Part shown: positions 37,544 to 46,400 of the stretch, in pieces
Layout: the number at the start of each line of letters is the position of its first letter
Position numbering within the stretch: the first letter of the stretch is position 1
Source of the DNA: an uncultured Bacteroidales bacterium
Lineage (GTDB): Bacteria; Bacteroidota; Bacteroidia; Bacteroidales; Salinivirgaceae
Length of the DNA: 64,000 nt
Assembly: GCA_937981765.1 (NCBI GenBank)
Contig: CALJOM010000007.1
Span: forward strand, 62,001-126,000
Direction: 5' to 3'
Made by a program: the position numbers and the translations under genes
Notes under the pieces: generated by a model
Told to the model about the DNA's origin: nothing
Seen by the model: only the letters and a program-made list of their open reading frames with translations
Database searches by the model: none

Positions 37544-38653
37544 TATGGCCACATTTCCCGAGCTTGATTTATCCAAAATATTCCGAATGGGTTTAAATTC
37601 TTTCCGTAAAAGTGGCCAGCGGTCGGGATTTTTATGCATTAGCTGTGAAATTCGCCCAGCGTTTTTTTTCAAGGCATCGCTTATTGCCGGTGCAGTAATG
37701 GGCTCATCGCAATGAAGACCAACATTAACACTGGTAAGTTTTAACTTCTTTTGAAGCACCTTATTACTGGCACGTTCTAATCGGTCGAGCAATTCAACTG
37801 CGCGTTCTGGTTTGTTATTACCAACAGTTTCTTTCACTGTTGAATGACTGTGTGCCAAAATATGCCATGGTTCTAAAACAAATTGTTGGGTAGTAGGATT
37901 TAATATTTTTAGCTTTTCGACACTATGGGATAAAATATCGGCCAACATGGAGGCACTGTTGGCCAAATTTAAAATCTCCTGCATTGCAGAATCAGAAATA
38001 GTGATATACAGCCCATACTGTTGAGATAGTTGTTCAAGTTTCAGGCGACAAAAATCTACTATCCACCGCTTTTCTTGAATCTGAGAAGTCTGTATTCTCT
38101 GGTAAAGATATTTGAGCTGGCTTTCTACCGACGTTAAGTAATTTTGCTGCTCTTCCAATAATTTTAGCATGTAGGAATAATGCTCTCGAAGATGTTGGAG
38201 ATGATTGTAGAGAATATTTGAAACAAGATGCTTATTTTGTGTAGATAATTTACTGTCGCCGGAATTACCAAACAGAGCCTGGGTATCAGAAAAGATAAAA
38301 TAACAGGTTATAATATGTTGATTATCTTTGTCGTAAAGATTTATTTGGAGATTTCTGATTTTTTCATCATCCCAAAGCGTTAAATTCTGTCCCCGTGGTT
38401 TGTGTTGACGATTAAATGGCATCTCACTGTCGGTAAGCCATTGCCATGGTTGTTTAAAATTTCCAGCCTTTACTAGGGTTGGGTCGAAATATTCAATTTT
38501 CTGGGGAGCTAATATCGAGTAATTTTCTCGAAATAGCATAACCTCACCAAAACTATCATTATCATAATAAACAACCATCATTCCGGTTATTCCAGGAATT
38601 AAAGTCATCCCATGTTGAAGTAAAAACATCGGAAGAGGTTGCAACTGATCCAT
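37541..38653 (-). CDS. Unknown cytoplasmic protein, coiled-coil centre and possible C-terminal DNA-binding part
   Basis: A 370-residue protein with no signal peptide. Residues 1-120 read as a sensor-like alpha/beta domain (MMVVYYDNDSFGEVMLF). Residues about 150-220 form a coiled coil (HYSYMLKLLEEQQNYL, QLKYLYQRIQTSQIQEK). A helical region around 215-285 has SMLADILSHSVEKLKIL. The end (DEPITAPAISDALKKNAGRISQL) resembles a helix-turn-helix in sequence texture. No family is recognised. It is isolated between two intergenic regions and could be a regulator, but that is only inference from composition. Confidence 0.7.
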   Translation of the reverse strand: MDQLQPLPMFLLQHGMTLIPGITGMMVVYYDNDSFGEVMLFRENYSILAPQKIEYFDPTLVKAGNFKQPWQWLTDSEMPFNRQHKPRGQNLTLWDDEKIRNLQINLYDKDNQHIITCYFIFSDTQALFGNSGDSKLSTQNKHLVSNILYNHLQHLREHYSYMLKLLEEQQNYLTSVESQLKYLYQRIQTSQIQEKRWIVDFCRLKLEQLSQQYGLYITISDSAMQEILNLANSASMLADILSHSVEKLKILNPTTQQFVLEPWHILAHSHSTVKETVGNNKPERAVELLDRLERASNKVLQKKLKLTSVNVGLHCDEPITAPAISDALKKNAGRISQLMHKNPDRWPLLRKEFKPIRNILDKSSSGNVAI

Positions 38654-38869
38654 GGTATTTCATAAAGCTCTACAAAAATAACATCTTTAAGATGGCTTTC
38701 CAATTTTTTAAGTAAAAATTTAAGCTTTTCTAAATAAAGTTTAAGTTTAAATAGAAATTTTCAAAAACACTTAAATTATTGATTTATAACTTAATTTATT
38801 TGGTTTTATAATTACATGACTTCTATTTTTGTTAAGCAAATTATTTTGTAACTTAAAAAAAATAAAAGT

Positions 38870-38944
38870 ATGGCATTTGTAATTCTTGCGTTGCTAATTA
38901 TCTTCTTTTTAGAGAAATATTTTGAAAAACTCTCTTCAAAATAA
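38870..38944 (+). CDS. Possible 24-residue membrane peptide
   Basis: ATG to TAA encodes 24 residues: MAFVILALLIIFF is one compact membrane helix, followed by a charged tail LEKYFEKLSSK. The hydrophobic half and the tail resemble small single-span bacterial membrane peptides such as KdpF-like proteins, but no kdp genes are nearby. There is no Shine-Dalgarno sequence and no good promoter upstream. A short AT-rich frame could also arise by chance. Confidence 0.35.
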   Translation: MAFVILALLIIFFLEKYFEKLSSK

Positions 38945-39050
38945 ATCTCTTAAGAAAACGGTTAGAACTTTTAGCCTTCGATAGCCTCAATTTTAACGTC
39001 CTTCTTTAGGGAATTGTTTTTTTTGGTGGATTGAATTACGATTTTTAAGC

Positions 39051-39108
39051 TCGAAATTTATTTTTTTCGAAAAAACTCAAATTTCGATCCCAAAGAATTA
39101 AATTTGGG
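39051..39108. repeat. Stacked inverted repeats upstream of the 39129 pseudogene
   Basis: TCGAAATTT (39051-39059) pairs with AAATTTCGA (39079-39087), enclosing a smaller self-complementary TTTTTTCGAAAAAA. It is followed directly by CCCAAA / TTTGGG (39089-39094 and 39103-39108). Together they could form successive hairpins just before the ATG. Confidence 0.5.
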
Positions 39109-39128
39109 TTTGTTGCCAAACCGGGGTT

Positions 39129-40563
39129 ATGAAAATTGGCCAAATATCTTATAAATTACTACAAAAAGATTTTCTTTTAGGATTTTTTTTAATGTGCAAT
39201 TGGCCGTTGTGTGCTACTAAGCCATGGTAGGACTGTTATTACGATTCGATATATGAACTATACCGCCATCGCCTAAGAGAAAAATTTGTCAAAGTAGACT
39301 CCTTGGTTGAAGGACAAGGAGTGAACATTCCGGCGGTGGAAATCGACCGCAAAAAGGATCAAACCGATTGGGGAGATGCCAACGCAAGTATGAGCCATTA
39401 TCTAGCGTTATTAGCAACCGAATATGCCTGGAATAAAAAACAGCAACAACCCAATTTTGTTACTATTCAGGAGTTGTTGTATGCTATGCTGGCTCTGGAG
39501 CGAATGGATCTTTATTCCGAATCTTATTTGCGGCTAAAAGTTAATTCCAACTCACTGCTAATAAAATACCCCAACGATTTTAATGGTTTTCACATCCGCG
39601 ACGACGTCTCAAGAAGATTTTGGGAAGATTATCAGAATCATTTTTCCACCAAAAATTTCAAAAGTATTTTCGACGTTAACCAAAAAGGAATAAGTCAGGA
39701 TAACATTATTCACAACATAGAAGGACTGGCGTTAGTATCCTGTCTGGTTGGCAAAGAATCGGTAAAAGAAATTCCGGTCGTGTTTTACACTGATTTGATA
39801 AAAAGATACTTGCATGAAAAAATCGATTTGGAAAAACGATACGGTAGATTTTTCATTATGGGCAGCAGATTATGCCAAACGGTATATTACACTTCTTCAA
39901 CATGATAAAGCACGCCGATTCCCATACTCATGGCTGGGGATAAAAACCAACTGGTATTTATCAGACCCGGTTTCGCAACAATTGGTAAAGGAGGGCTCGG
40001 GAAAAGATCTCGATTTGGCCATGTTTTTTCATTATGGCTTCATTAAAGCAGGAGAAACCATAACCGGGCAAGATCTGCGCAACTATTCGGGTGCTATTCC
40101 TTCTAATAATCTGGTTTTCGATTTTTTGATGAAAAATAGAGAAATATCTATACCGCTAATTAATCGGAAAATACCAATAAAATTTGATGACTATAAATTC
40201 CGATCGCTTGCTACCATTGGTAATCCATATGGTGTAAACACCTACTATTATTTAATCATTTACCGGAATTACAACCCAGTTTTTAAATACGAGCACTTTC
40301 CCTTGATATGGATAGTGTTACACGACCCTCATCGTAAAGTTCTCCGATCGATCGATTTTTATATTTCTGAAAGAGACTATTATCGCAATTTATTTATTGA
40401 TATTCCTTTTGAGGGACCTAATTCTACCAACACAACCCAATGGCGCTCAACATCCCGATGCGTATGGCCTGAAAATTTAAACAAACATTGGCAAGATGAC
40501 TCGGAATTCTCCGGAATGGATTTTCTAATGCTCTACAACCTTTATCGTTTAATTTTCAGGTAG
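39129..40563 (+). pseudogene. Decayed exported-protein gene (premature TAG plus frameshift)
   Basis: Reading from ATG 39129 gives a signal-like start (MKIGQISYKLLQKDFLLGF, then LMCNWPLC), but an in-frame TAG at 39228-39230 cuts it after 33 codons. The same frame continues after the stop (CYYDSIYELYRHRL, GVNIPAVEID, DWGDANASMSHYLALLATEY) to about 39832. There a five-A run (39832-39836) carries an extra base and the coding signal moves to the next frame (DTVDFSLWAADYAKRY), which ends at 40563. Removing one A restores one continuous protein of about 478 residues. The family is not recognised; WGDANASM suggests an enzyme. Nonsense plus frameshift make it a likely pseudogene; sequencing error is the alternative. 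Confidence 0.75.
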
Positions 40564-40678
40564 CAAAGGCTGAAACAAGCCTATTTTATTCCTTATACAC
40601 ATCCGATTGCGAAAAATAAAAACTCCTTGTTTGTTTCATTTTTTTTTACCATTTTGCCAAAAATAACAACTTAAAACC

Positions 40679-42868
40679 ATGAATAAAATAATCCTTATTT
40701 TTCTAGTGGCCGTAACCACTTCAACAGCTGTGGTTGCTCAGGAGAGCAAAAAAAACATAACGTTGGAAGACATCTTTGTTAACAGAACCTTTCAGGCCAA
40801 AGGTGTTGGTTCAATACAGTCGATGAAAGACGGGAAGCACTACACAACACTAGACAACGGGGCTCTTGTACGCTACAGTTTTGCAACCGGAAAGGTTGTT
40901 GACACACTAGTTAAAAACTGTGAATGGAAGCGTGACGATATTAAACTACAGAATTACGCGTTTTCATCCGACGAACAAAAAATTTTGTTTTATGTTAACG
41001 CACAACCTATTTATCGACATTCTTTTGTAGCTGATTATTATGTTTGGGACCTAAAAAACAAAACATTACATAAAATATCAAACGAAGGTAGCATACAATT
41101 GGCAACCTTTTCACCAGATGGAACCCATGTAGCTTTTGTAAAAGATAATAATTTATATATAAGCAATTTAAAAGGGGAAGTTAAAGCAATTACCACGGAT
41201 GGAGAAAAGAATAAGATAATTAACGGAGCTCCTGATTGGGTTTACGAAGAAGAATTCAGTTTCCATCAAGCCTATCAATGGTCGCCCGATGGAAAACGAT
41301 TAGCCTGGATTCGTTTCGATGAATCGCATGTTAAAGAATATAACCTTATGGTTTATAAAGGATTAAACCCAGAGATTAAAGAAAATTTTCTTTATCCGGC
41401 CGTTTATTCATACAAATACCCGAAAGCAGGAGAAGATAATTCAGTTGTATCGGTTCATTGTTATTCGCTGGAAACAGAAGAAATATCAACTATGGACATT
41501 GGCACAGACCCCGATATTTATATTCCCAGAATCTACTGGGTTCCAGATGCTAAAACATTGGCTATTGTAAGACTAAACCGACATCAAAATAAAATGGAAC
41601 TGCTATTTGCCGATAGCAAGAAAGGAATCTCCAGAGTAGTCTACACCGATAAAAACCCAAGATACATCGACGAACCGGCGTATGCTAATCTTACGTTTAT
41701 CAACAACTACCAAATTATTATCTTTAATGAAAAAGACGGATACAATCATATCTATGTGCACAATATCCTTTCGGGAAAAACTACCCCCGTTACTACCGGT
41801 GGCTATGACGTTATTAATTTGTTGGGTTTTGATTTGAAAAAAAATCTTGTATTTTACACATCCACAGAAGAGGGCGCAATATACCGAACCGTATATTCCA
41901 TTACACTCGATGGAAAAAAGAAACAGAAAATATCCACCCGGAAAGGATCTAATAACGCCTGGTTTAACTCCGACTATACCTATTACATTCACAGTTATTC
42001 ATCAGCCAACGAGCCACCGATAATAACCCTCCACAGTTCCAACGGAAAATTAATCCGAACCCTTGAAAATAATCACGAATTGCGTACCACTCTCACAGAG
42101 TATTTAATTCCAACTAAAGAATTTTTCAGCTTTACAACCGAAGAAAATATACCCCTCAACGCATGGATTCTAAAACCTGTGAATTTTAATCCAGAGCAAA
42201 AATACCCGGTATTAATTACCCAATATTCCGGTCCCAATTCCCAGCAGGTACTCGATCGATGGGGTATTGGCTGGGAACATGTTTTAACGGAAGAGGGTTT
42301 TATTGTAGTTTGTGTCGATCCACGCGGTACGGGCGGACGTGGAGAAGAGTTCCGAAAAGTAACGTATTTGCAACTAGGCAAATACGAAACCATCGATTTG
42401 ATAAATACAGCCAAATATCTAGGAAAACTATCATTTATTGACTCCTCACGCATAGCAATCTGGGGTTGGAGTTATGGTGGATTTATGGCACTTAATTGTA
42501 TAACCCAGGGGGCTGATGTTTTTGCCGCAGCCATCAGCGTGTCTCCCGTAACCAATTGGCGCTATTACGATAACATCTATACCGAGAGATTCATGCGTAA
42601 ACCACAGGAAAATCCAGACGGATACGACAATAATAGCCCTATAAATCACGTTAACAAATACAAAGGCAAACTTCTCATAGTTACCGGAACTTTTGACGAC
42701 AATGTTCATCCGCAAAATACCTACGAATTCTCTGAAGCCATGGTTCAGGCAGATAAACAGTTTGATATGATGGTTTATGTAAATCGCAATCACAGTATTT
42801 TTGGCGGGAATACCCGAATGCACCTCTACACTAAAAAGATCAATTTTTTGAAACAAAACTTAAAATAA
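40679..42868 (+). CDS. Dipeptidyl peptidase IV (S9B serine protease)
   Basis: A 729-residue periplasmic protease that removes X-Pro dipeptides from peptide N-termini. A signal peptide (IILIFLVAVTTSTAVVAQ) precedes an eight-bladed DPP IV propeller. This contains the paired glutamates of DWVYEEEF, which bind the substrate amino group. The catalytic triad is Ser598 (WGWSYGG), Asp673 (FDDNVHP) and His705 (NRNHSIFGG). Length and layout fit bacterial DPP4. The neighbouring pepD gene, 30 bp downstream, suggests a peptide-degradation pair in which DPP4 releases dipeptides and PepD cleaves them in the cytosol. Confidence 0.95.
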   Translation: MNKIILIFLVAVTTSTAVVAQESKKNITLEDIFVNRTFQAKGVGSIQSMKDGKHYTTLDNGALVRYSFATGKVVDTLVKNCEWKRDDIKLQNYAFSSDEQKILFYVNAQPIYRHSFVADYYVWDLKNKTLHKISNEGSIQLATFSPDGTHVAFVKDNNLYISNLKGEVKAITTDGEKNKIINGAPDWVYEEEFSFHQAYQWSPDGKRLAWIRFDESHVKEYNLMVYKGLNPEIKENFLYPAVYSYKYPKAGEDNSVVSVHCYSLETEEISTMDIGTDPDIYIPRIYWVPDAKTLAIVRLNRHQNKMELLFADSKKGISRVVYTDKNPRYIDEPAYANLTFINNYQIIIFNEKDGYNHIYVHNILSGKTTPVTTGGYDVINLLGFDLKKNLVFYTSTEEGAIYRTVYSITLDGKKKQKISTRKGSNNAWFNSDYTYYIHSYSSANEPPIITLHSSNGKLIRTLENNHELRTTLTEYLIPTKEFFSFTTEENIPLNAWILKPVNFNPEQKYPVLITQYSGPNSQQVLDRWGIGWEHVLTEEGFIVVCVDPRGTGGRGEEFRKVTYLQLGKYETIDLINTAKYLGKLSFIDSSRIAIWGWSYGGFMALNCITQGADVFAAAISVSPVTNWRYYDNIYTERFMRKPQENPDGYDNNSPINHVNKYKGKLLIVTGTFDDNVHPQNTYEFSEAMVQADKQFDMMVYVNRNHSIFGGNTRMHLYTKKINFLKQNLK

Positions 42869-42898
42869 TCATCTAAAAACAATTAAAATCAACACACT

Positions 42899-44359
42899 AT
42901 GAGCGAAGAAATAAGAAAATTAGAACCCCAAAATGTGTGGGAAAACTTCTATCAACTAACACAAATTCCGCGTCCTTCAAAACATGAAAAGGCTGCTGTA
43001 GAATATGTAAAAAAAGTAGGAAATTCTTTAGGATACACTACAATTGTTGATGAAGTAGGAAATGTAATTATACGCAAACCCGCTACCCCTGGCATGGAAA
43101 ACCGTAAAGGAGTAATTCTACAAGCGCACCTGGATATGGTACCTCAAGCCAATAGCCATGTACAACACGATTTTACCAAAGACCCCATTCAAGCCTATAT
43201 CGATGGAGAATGGGTAAAGGCTAAAGACACAACCTTAGGTGCCGACAACGGTATGGGAGTTGCCGCTGCCTTAGCCATTCTACAGTCCAAAAATGTTAAA
43301 CATGGCCCCCTTGAAGTACTATTAACCGTTGATGAAGAAACAGGGATGACAGGAGCTTTTAACCTAAAACCAGGGCTTTTGCAAGGCGAAATTTTAATAA
43401 ATCTCGATTCTGAGGATGAAGGAGAACTCTATGTTGGGTGCGCAGGAGGAGAAGATGCTACAGCAATTTTTACCATAGAAACAGAGCCAACACCATCGAA
43501 CTACAAATCAATGCAAATTGCAGTTAAAGGTTTAAAGGGTGGACATAGTGGAATGGATATAAATCTGGGCAGGGGGAATGCCAATAAAATAATATTTAGG
43601 CTTTTACGCGAATTTGTTGACACCTTCTCGGTTAGATTAATTCACATTAACGGTGGTAACATGCGAAATGCCATACCCCGCGAAGCTTTTGCCACTATAT
43701 CCTATCCGGCTAATGAAGAAGAAGCTATAAAAGCCCATATTATGAAATACCTCTCAATAATTCGTTCGGAGTTGAAAGCCACTGAGCCTGACTTAACTAT
43801 AGAAATACTCACTGCAGATCCTGTTACTACTGTTTACACAAAAGATTTTCAAAATAGGTTGATTAACTCTATTTTAGCTTGCCCTAACGGTGTTTGCAGA
43901 ATGAGCGACGAAATGCCCGGACTGGTTGAAACTTCCAATAATTTGGCCATTGTTAAATCGATTGAAGGACAAGTTCATGTGCAATGTTTAATGCGAAGCT
44001 CAGTAGACACAGCTCGAAAAGCATTAGCTATGAGAATTAAAGCAGTTTTCGATTTAGCAAAGGCAGATGTACGCTTTACGGGAGGATACCCAGGTTGGAA
44101 ACCTAACATGAATTCTCCTATTTTGAAAACTATGATTTCAACATACCAAAAGTTATACGGCAAAAACCCTGAAATTAAAGCTATTCATGCGGGTTTGGAA
44201 TGTGGAATTCTTGGAGGAATTTATCCCACCTGGGATATGATTTCATGCGGCCCGACTATTCGTTCGCCACACTCACCCGACGAAAGGGTAAAAATTGATA
44301 CAGTTAAAAAGTTTTTCGATTTTTTAGTTGCAACATTAGAAAATATTCCCGCCAAATAG
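42899..44359 (+). CDS. pepD: Aminoacyl-histidine dipeptidase (M20C)
   Basis: A 486-residue zinc dipeptidase. Metal ligands and catalytic residues are recognisable: His77 and Asp79 (QAHLDMVP), Asp116 (GADNGMGV), the catalytic Glu146-Glu147 pair (TVDEETGMTGAF), a ligand region LNLDSEDEGEL-like near 170, and the C-terminal His in RSPHSPDERV. Length and the GGHSGMDI insertion are characteristic of PepD. It probably hydrolyses carnosine-like and other unspecific dipeptides in the cytosol. It forms an operon with DPP IV, and a strong terminator follows. Confidence 0.95.
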   Translation: MSEEIRKLEPQNVWENFYQLTQIPRPSKHEKAAVEYVKKVGNSLGYTTIVDEVGNVIIRKPATPGMENRKGVILQAHLDMVPQANSHVQHDFTKDPIQAYIDGEWVKAKDTTLGADNGMGVAAALAILQSKNVKHGPLEVLLTVDEETGMTGAFNLKPGLLQGEILINLDSEDEGELYVGCAGGEDATAIFTIETEPTPSNYKSMQIAVKGLKGGHSGMDINLGRGNANKIIFRLLREFVDTFSVRLIHINGGNMRNAIPREAFATISYPANEEEAIKAHIMKYLSIIRSELKATEPDLTIEILTADPVTTVYTKDFQNRLINSILACPNGVCRMSDEMPGLVETSNNLAIVKSIEGQVHVQCLMRSSVDTARKALAMRIKAVFDLAKADVRFTGGYPGWKPNMNSPILKTMISTYQKLYGKNPEIKAIHAGLECGILGGIYPTWDMISCGPTIRSPHSPDERVKIDTVKKFFDFLVATLENIPAK

Positions 44360-44380
44360 TAGGGATACAGAGTCTTGGAT

Positions 44381-44410
44381 AAAAGCGGTCGTTTGACCGC
44401 TTTTATTTTT
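44381..44410 (+). terminator. Terminator after pepD
   Basis: AAAAGCGGTC and GACCGCTTTT form a 10-bp stem with a 4-nt loop (GTTT), followed by ATTTTT. It begins 21 nt after the pepD stop. Confidence 0.9.
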
Positions 44411-44616
44411 GGTAAAAAATGGATAAGTTGCCCTATGGATTAATTAATATTATGGTTTCAAAATTTGTAAAATACTCAAAAACAAATGTAAACAATATAA
44501 AGTTAATTATAGTTAATAAAATCTTAATATACTTATAATTAGTATTCTATAAATTTTATATAATATTTATGTTTAAAATTAAAAAACTATATAAGAATTG
44601 ATATAAAAACGTATAA

Positions 44617-44628
44617 TTACACATGTAA
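44617..44628. promoter_or_regulatory. Palindrome TTACA-CA-TGTAA (operator candidate 1)
   Basis: First of four copies of TTACA-N2-TGTAA near the HTH gene. Its centre is exactly 21 bp from the centre of the second, about two helical turns, so two dimers would sit on one face of the DNA. Confidence 0.6.
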
Positions 44629-44637
44629 ATATAAAAA

Positions 44638-44649
44638 TTACATTTGTAA
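44638..44649. promoter_or_regulatory. Palindrome TTACA-TT-TGTAA (operator candidate 2)
   Basis: Second copy, ending 24 bp before the -7 element TATTTTTG, so a bound protein would cover the -33 region and could repress. Confidence 0.6.
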
Positions 44650-44673
44650 CATTATGATATTTGAAAAAAAATG

Positions 44674-44681
44674 TATTTTTG
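44674..44681 (+). promoter_or_regulatory. -7 promoter element of the HTH regulator gene
   Basis: TATTTTTG matches TAnnTTTG 15 nt before the ATG; no clear TTTG lies 19 bp upstream. Confidence 0.45.
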
Positions 44682-44696
44682 TAAAAAAAAGATACT

Positions 44697-45335
44697 ATGT
44701 CAATTAGTCAGCGCCTGGAGATGGTTTTTCGTTACAAATCGATTACTCCCAAAGAATTTTCTGAGGTAATGAATATTCAACGATCAGCAATTTCTCATAT
44801 CCTGTCGGGAAGAAACAAACCATCAATTGATTTTCTAGAACGATTTATACAGAATTTCCCCGAATTCAACGTAGAATGGCTTATTTCAGGTAAAGGAGAG
44901 ATGATTAAAAATTCATCAAATAATATTACTAAGCCACTTACCAATTTATTAAAAGGTAATAATCGAAATTCTGAAATAACGCCTTCACTATTTGACGAAA
45001 CAAATGTAAAAAACTCGCAAAATTTAGAAAGCGTTACACATGTAAACACAGTCGCTAATAACGATGACGAAGCTGCAAGGGATTACAGTTGTAACTCAAG
45101 AAAAGATTTTATTGCTAATCAGCGAGCTTTTATAAAAGAATCAAATACGCAATTTAATTCAGAACCCGAATCAAACTCTCAATTAAATCAAACAAATTTT
45201 GACGGAAATACTCGAAGCGGGATGTCACCGAAAAAACTTGAAAATATTCAGCCCGATTCATGGTCAAATATCGAACGTATGATACTGGTTTATAATGATG
45301 GTACCTTTGAAATTATAGTTCCAAGGAAAAAATAG
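44697..45335 (+). CDS. HTH (Cro/CI-type) transcriptional regulator
   Basis: A 212-residue protein. The first 70 residues form a helix-turn-helix of the CI/Cro type (ITPKEFSEVMNIQRSAISHILSGRNKPSIDFLE); the recognition helix is around residues 28-38. The following 100 residues are N/S/Q-rich and probably disordered, and the C-terminus is a conserved short block (IERMILVYNDGTFEIIVPRKK). I think it binds the TTACA-N2-TGTAA palindromes before its own promoter (autoregulation); a third copy lies inside this gene at 45034 and a fourth at the end of pyrD. Target genes are inference. Confidence 0.85.
   Translation: MSISQRLEMVFRYKSITPKEFSEVMNIQRSAISHILSGRNKPSIDFLERFIQNFPEFNVEWLISGKGEMIKNSSNNITKPLTNLLKGNNRNSEITPSLFDETNVKNSQNLESVTHVNTVANNDDEAARDYSCNSRKDFIANQRAFIKESNTQFNSEPESNSQLNQTNFDGNTRSGMSPKKLENIQPDSWSNIERMILVYNDGTFEIIVPRKK
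45034..45045. promoter_or_regulatory. Palindrome TTACA-CA-TGTAA inside the HTH gene (candidate 3)
   Basis: An exact copy of the 12-mer at 44617, within codons for VTHVNT. It may allow looping with the upstream pair; it is also possible by chance. Confidence 0.5.
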
Positions 45336-45336
45336 T

Positions 45337-45344
45337 TAACTTTG
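45337..45344 (+). promoter_or_regulatory. -7 promoter element of pyrD
   Basis: TAACTTTG matches TAnnTTTG. It begins right after the HTH gene stop codon and lies 13 nt before the pyrD ATG. Confidence 0.45.
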
Positions 45345-45357
45345 AGAAAAAAATAAT

Positions 45358-46371
45358 ATGTATTCTCTGATACGTAAAGCACTTTTTCAGCTTAACCCGG
45401 AAACTGCACATGATTTAACGTTAAAAATTTTGAAATCAAGTGGTTATATTCCAGGATTTAAACCTATGTTAAAATCATCATTTTTTTATAGTAACCCAGT
45501 AAATGTAATGGGGTTAAATTTCCCCAATCGGGTTGGATTGGCAGCTGGATTGGATAAAAATGCCCTGGTTGCCGATGTATTAAGTAATCTGGGATTTGGG
45601 TTTATTGAAATTGGAACCGTTACTCCCAAAGGACAACCTGGAAATCCCAAGCCCAGATTATTTCGCATTCCAAAAGATAAAGCTCTTGTTAATCGAATGG
45701 GATTTAATAACCTAGGAGTTGGAGCCGTGGTTAAAAACCTAAAAAAATACAAAAATCGCATGTTTATTCTCGGAGGAAACATTGGTAAAAATACTCTCAC
45801 CTCAAATGACGATGCAGTTAAAGATTACCTATATGTGTTGGAAAATCTATATCCATGGATTGATTATATAGTTTTGAACGTGAGTTGTCCAAATATTGTA
45901 AATCTACAAAAACTTCAAAATACCGAAGATTTAAGGCTTATAATGAGCCAAATGATTAATTTCAGGAAACAACAAAAGGATCACAAGCCGTTTCTGGTAA
46001 AACTATCACCAGACTTGACCATGGAGGCGATAGATCAAACTATAAATCTGATATGGGATTTAAATTTCGATGGCATTATTTATTCCAACACCACAATATC
46101 GAGAATTGGACTTTCCATTGAGAAAGAGGTAATTGACTCCATAGGACCAGGTGGTCTCTCTGGAACACCATTATTTACTCGTAATATCGAAAGAATTCCT
46201 ATCATTAAACAATGGCTTGGAGACAAAGCATTGATTGGCTGCGGTGGAATTGTTACTCCCGACGATGCAAAGCGATATTTTGACGCAGGGGCTGATTTGG
46301 TGCAACTATATACAGGATTCATCTATTCCGGTCCTAGGCTTGTGAAAAATACAAGTAGGTTACATGTGTAA
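45358..46371 (+). CDS. pyrD: Dihydroorotate dehydrogenase (quinone), class 2
   Basis: FMN enzyme oxidising dihydroorotate to orotate in pyrimidine synthesis, feeding electrons to membrane quinone. The 337-residue protein has the class 2 N-terminal helix pair (LFQLNPETAHDLTLKIL), MGLNFPNRVGLAAGLDKN with Lys67, the TVTPKGQPGNPKPR loop, catalytic Ser176 in NVSCPN, SNTTI near 243, and the FMN phosphate site GGIVTPDDA. The C-terminus (GPRLVKNTSRLHV) is slightly short and overlaps the fourth TTACA palindrome; its TAA stop is part of that palindrome. Confidence 0.95.
   Translation: MYSLIRKALFQLNPETAHDLTLKILKSSGYIPGFKPMLKSSFFYSNPVNVMGLNFPNRVGLAAGLDKNALVADVLSNLGFGFIEIGTVTPKGQPGNPKPRLFRIPKDKALVNRMGFNNLGVGAVVKNLKKYKNRMFILGGNIGKNTLTSNDDAVKDYLYVLENLYPWIDYIVLNVSCPNIVNLQKLQNTEDLRLIMSQMINFRKQQKDHKPFLVKLSPDLTMEAIDQTINLIWDLNFDGIIYSNTTISRIGLSIEKEVIDSIGPGGLSGTPLFTRNIERIPIIKQWLGDKALIGCGGIVTPDDAKRYFDAGADLVQLYTGFIYSGPRLVKNTSRLHV
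46360..46371. promoter_or_regulatory. Palindrome TTACA-TG-TGTAA at the pyrD stop (candidate 4)
   Basis: Fourth copy, containing the pyrD stop codon and lying 30 bp before the 3' end of the convergent LysM gene. It could block read-through between the two genes. Confidence 0.5.
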
Positions 46372-46400
46372 CATTTAAATTAATTGTTTACTTATGTAGC

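Larger units (their letters stand above)
38654..39128. other. 475-bp intergenic region, AT-rich
   Basis: It holds the 24-codon small reading frame and the nested inverted repeats listed separately. No RNA gene or other coding sequence is apparent. It separates the minus-strand 370-residue gene from the decayed gene that starts at 39129. Confidence 0.6.
44411..44696. other. 286-bp very AT-rich leader of the HTH regulator gene
   Basis: Noticeably richer in A and T than the flanking genes. Apart from the two palindromes and the -7 element listed separately I see no coding or RNA feature. There are also half sites (ATTTGTAA near 44463, ATGTAA near 44486). Confidence 0.6.

Noticed and set aside
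44381-44410. The pepD hairpin as an operator for the HTH regulator
   Set aside because: A GC-rich 10-bp stem followed by T residues directly after a stop codon is a standard terminator and does not match the TTACA palindromes.
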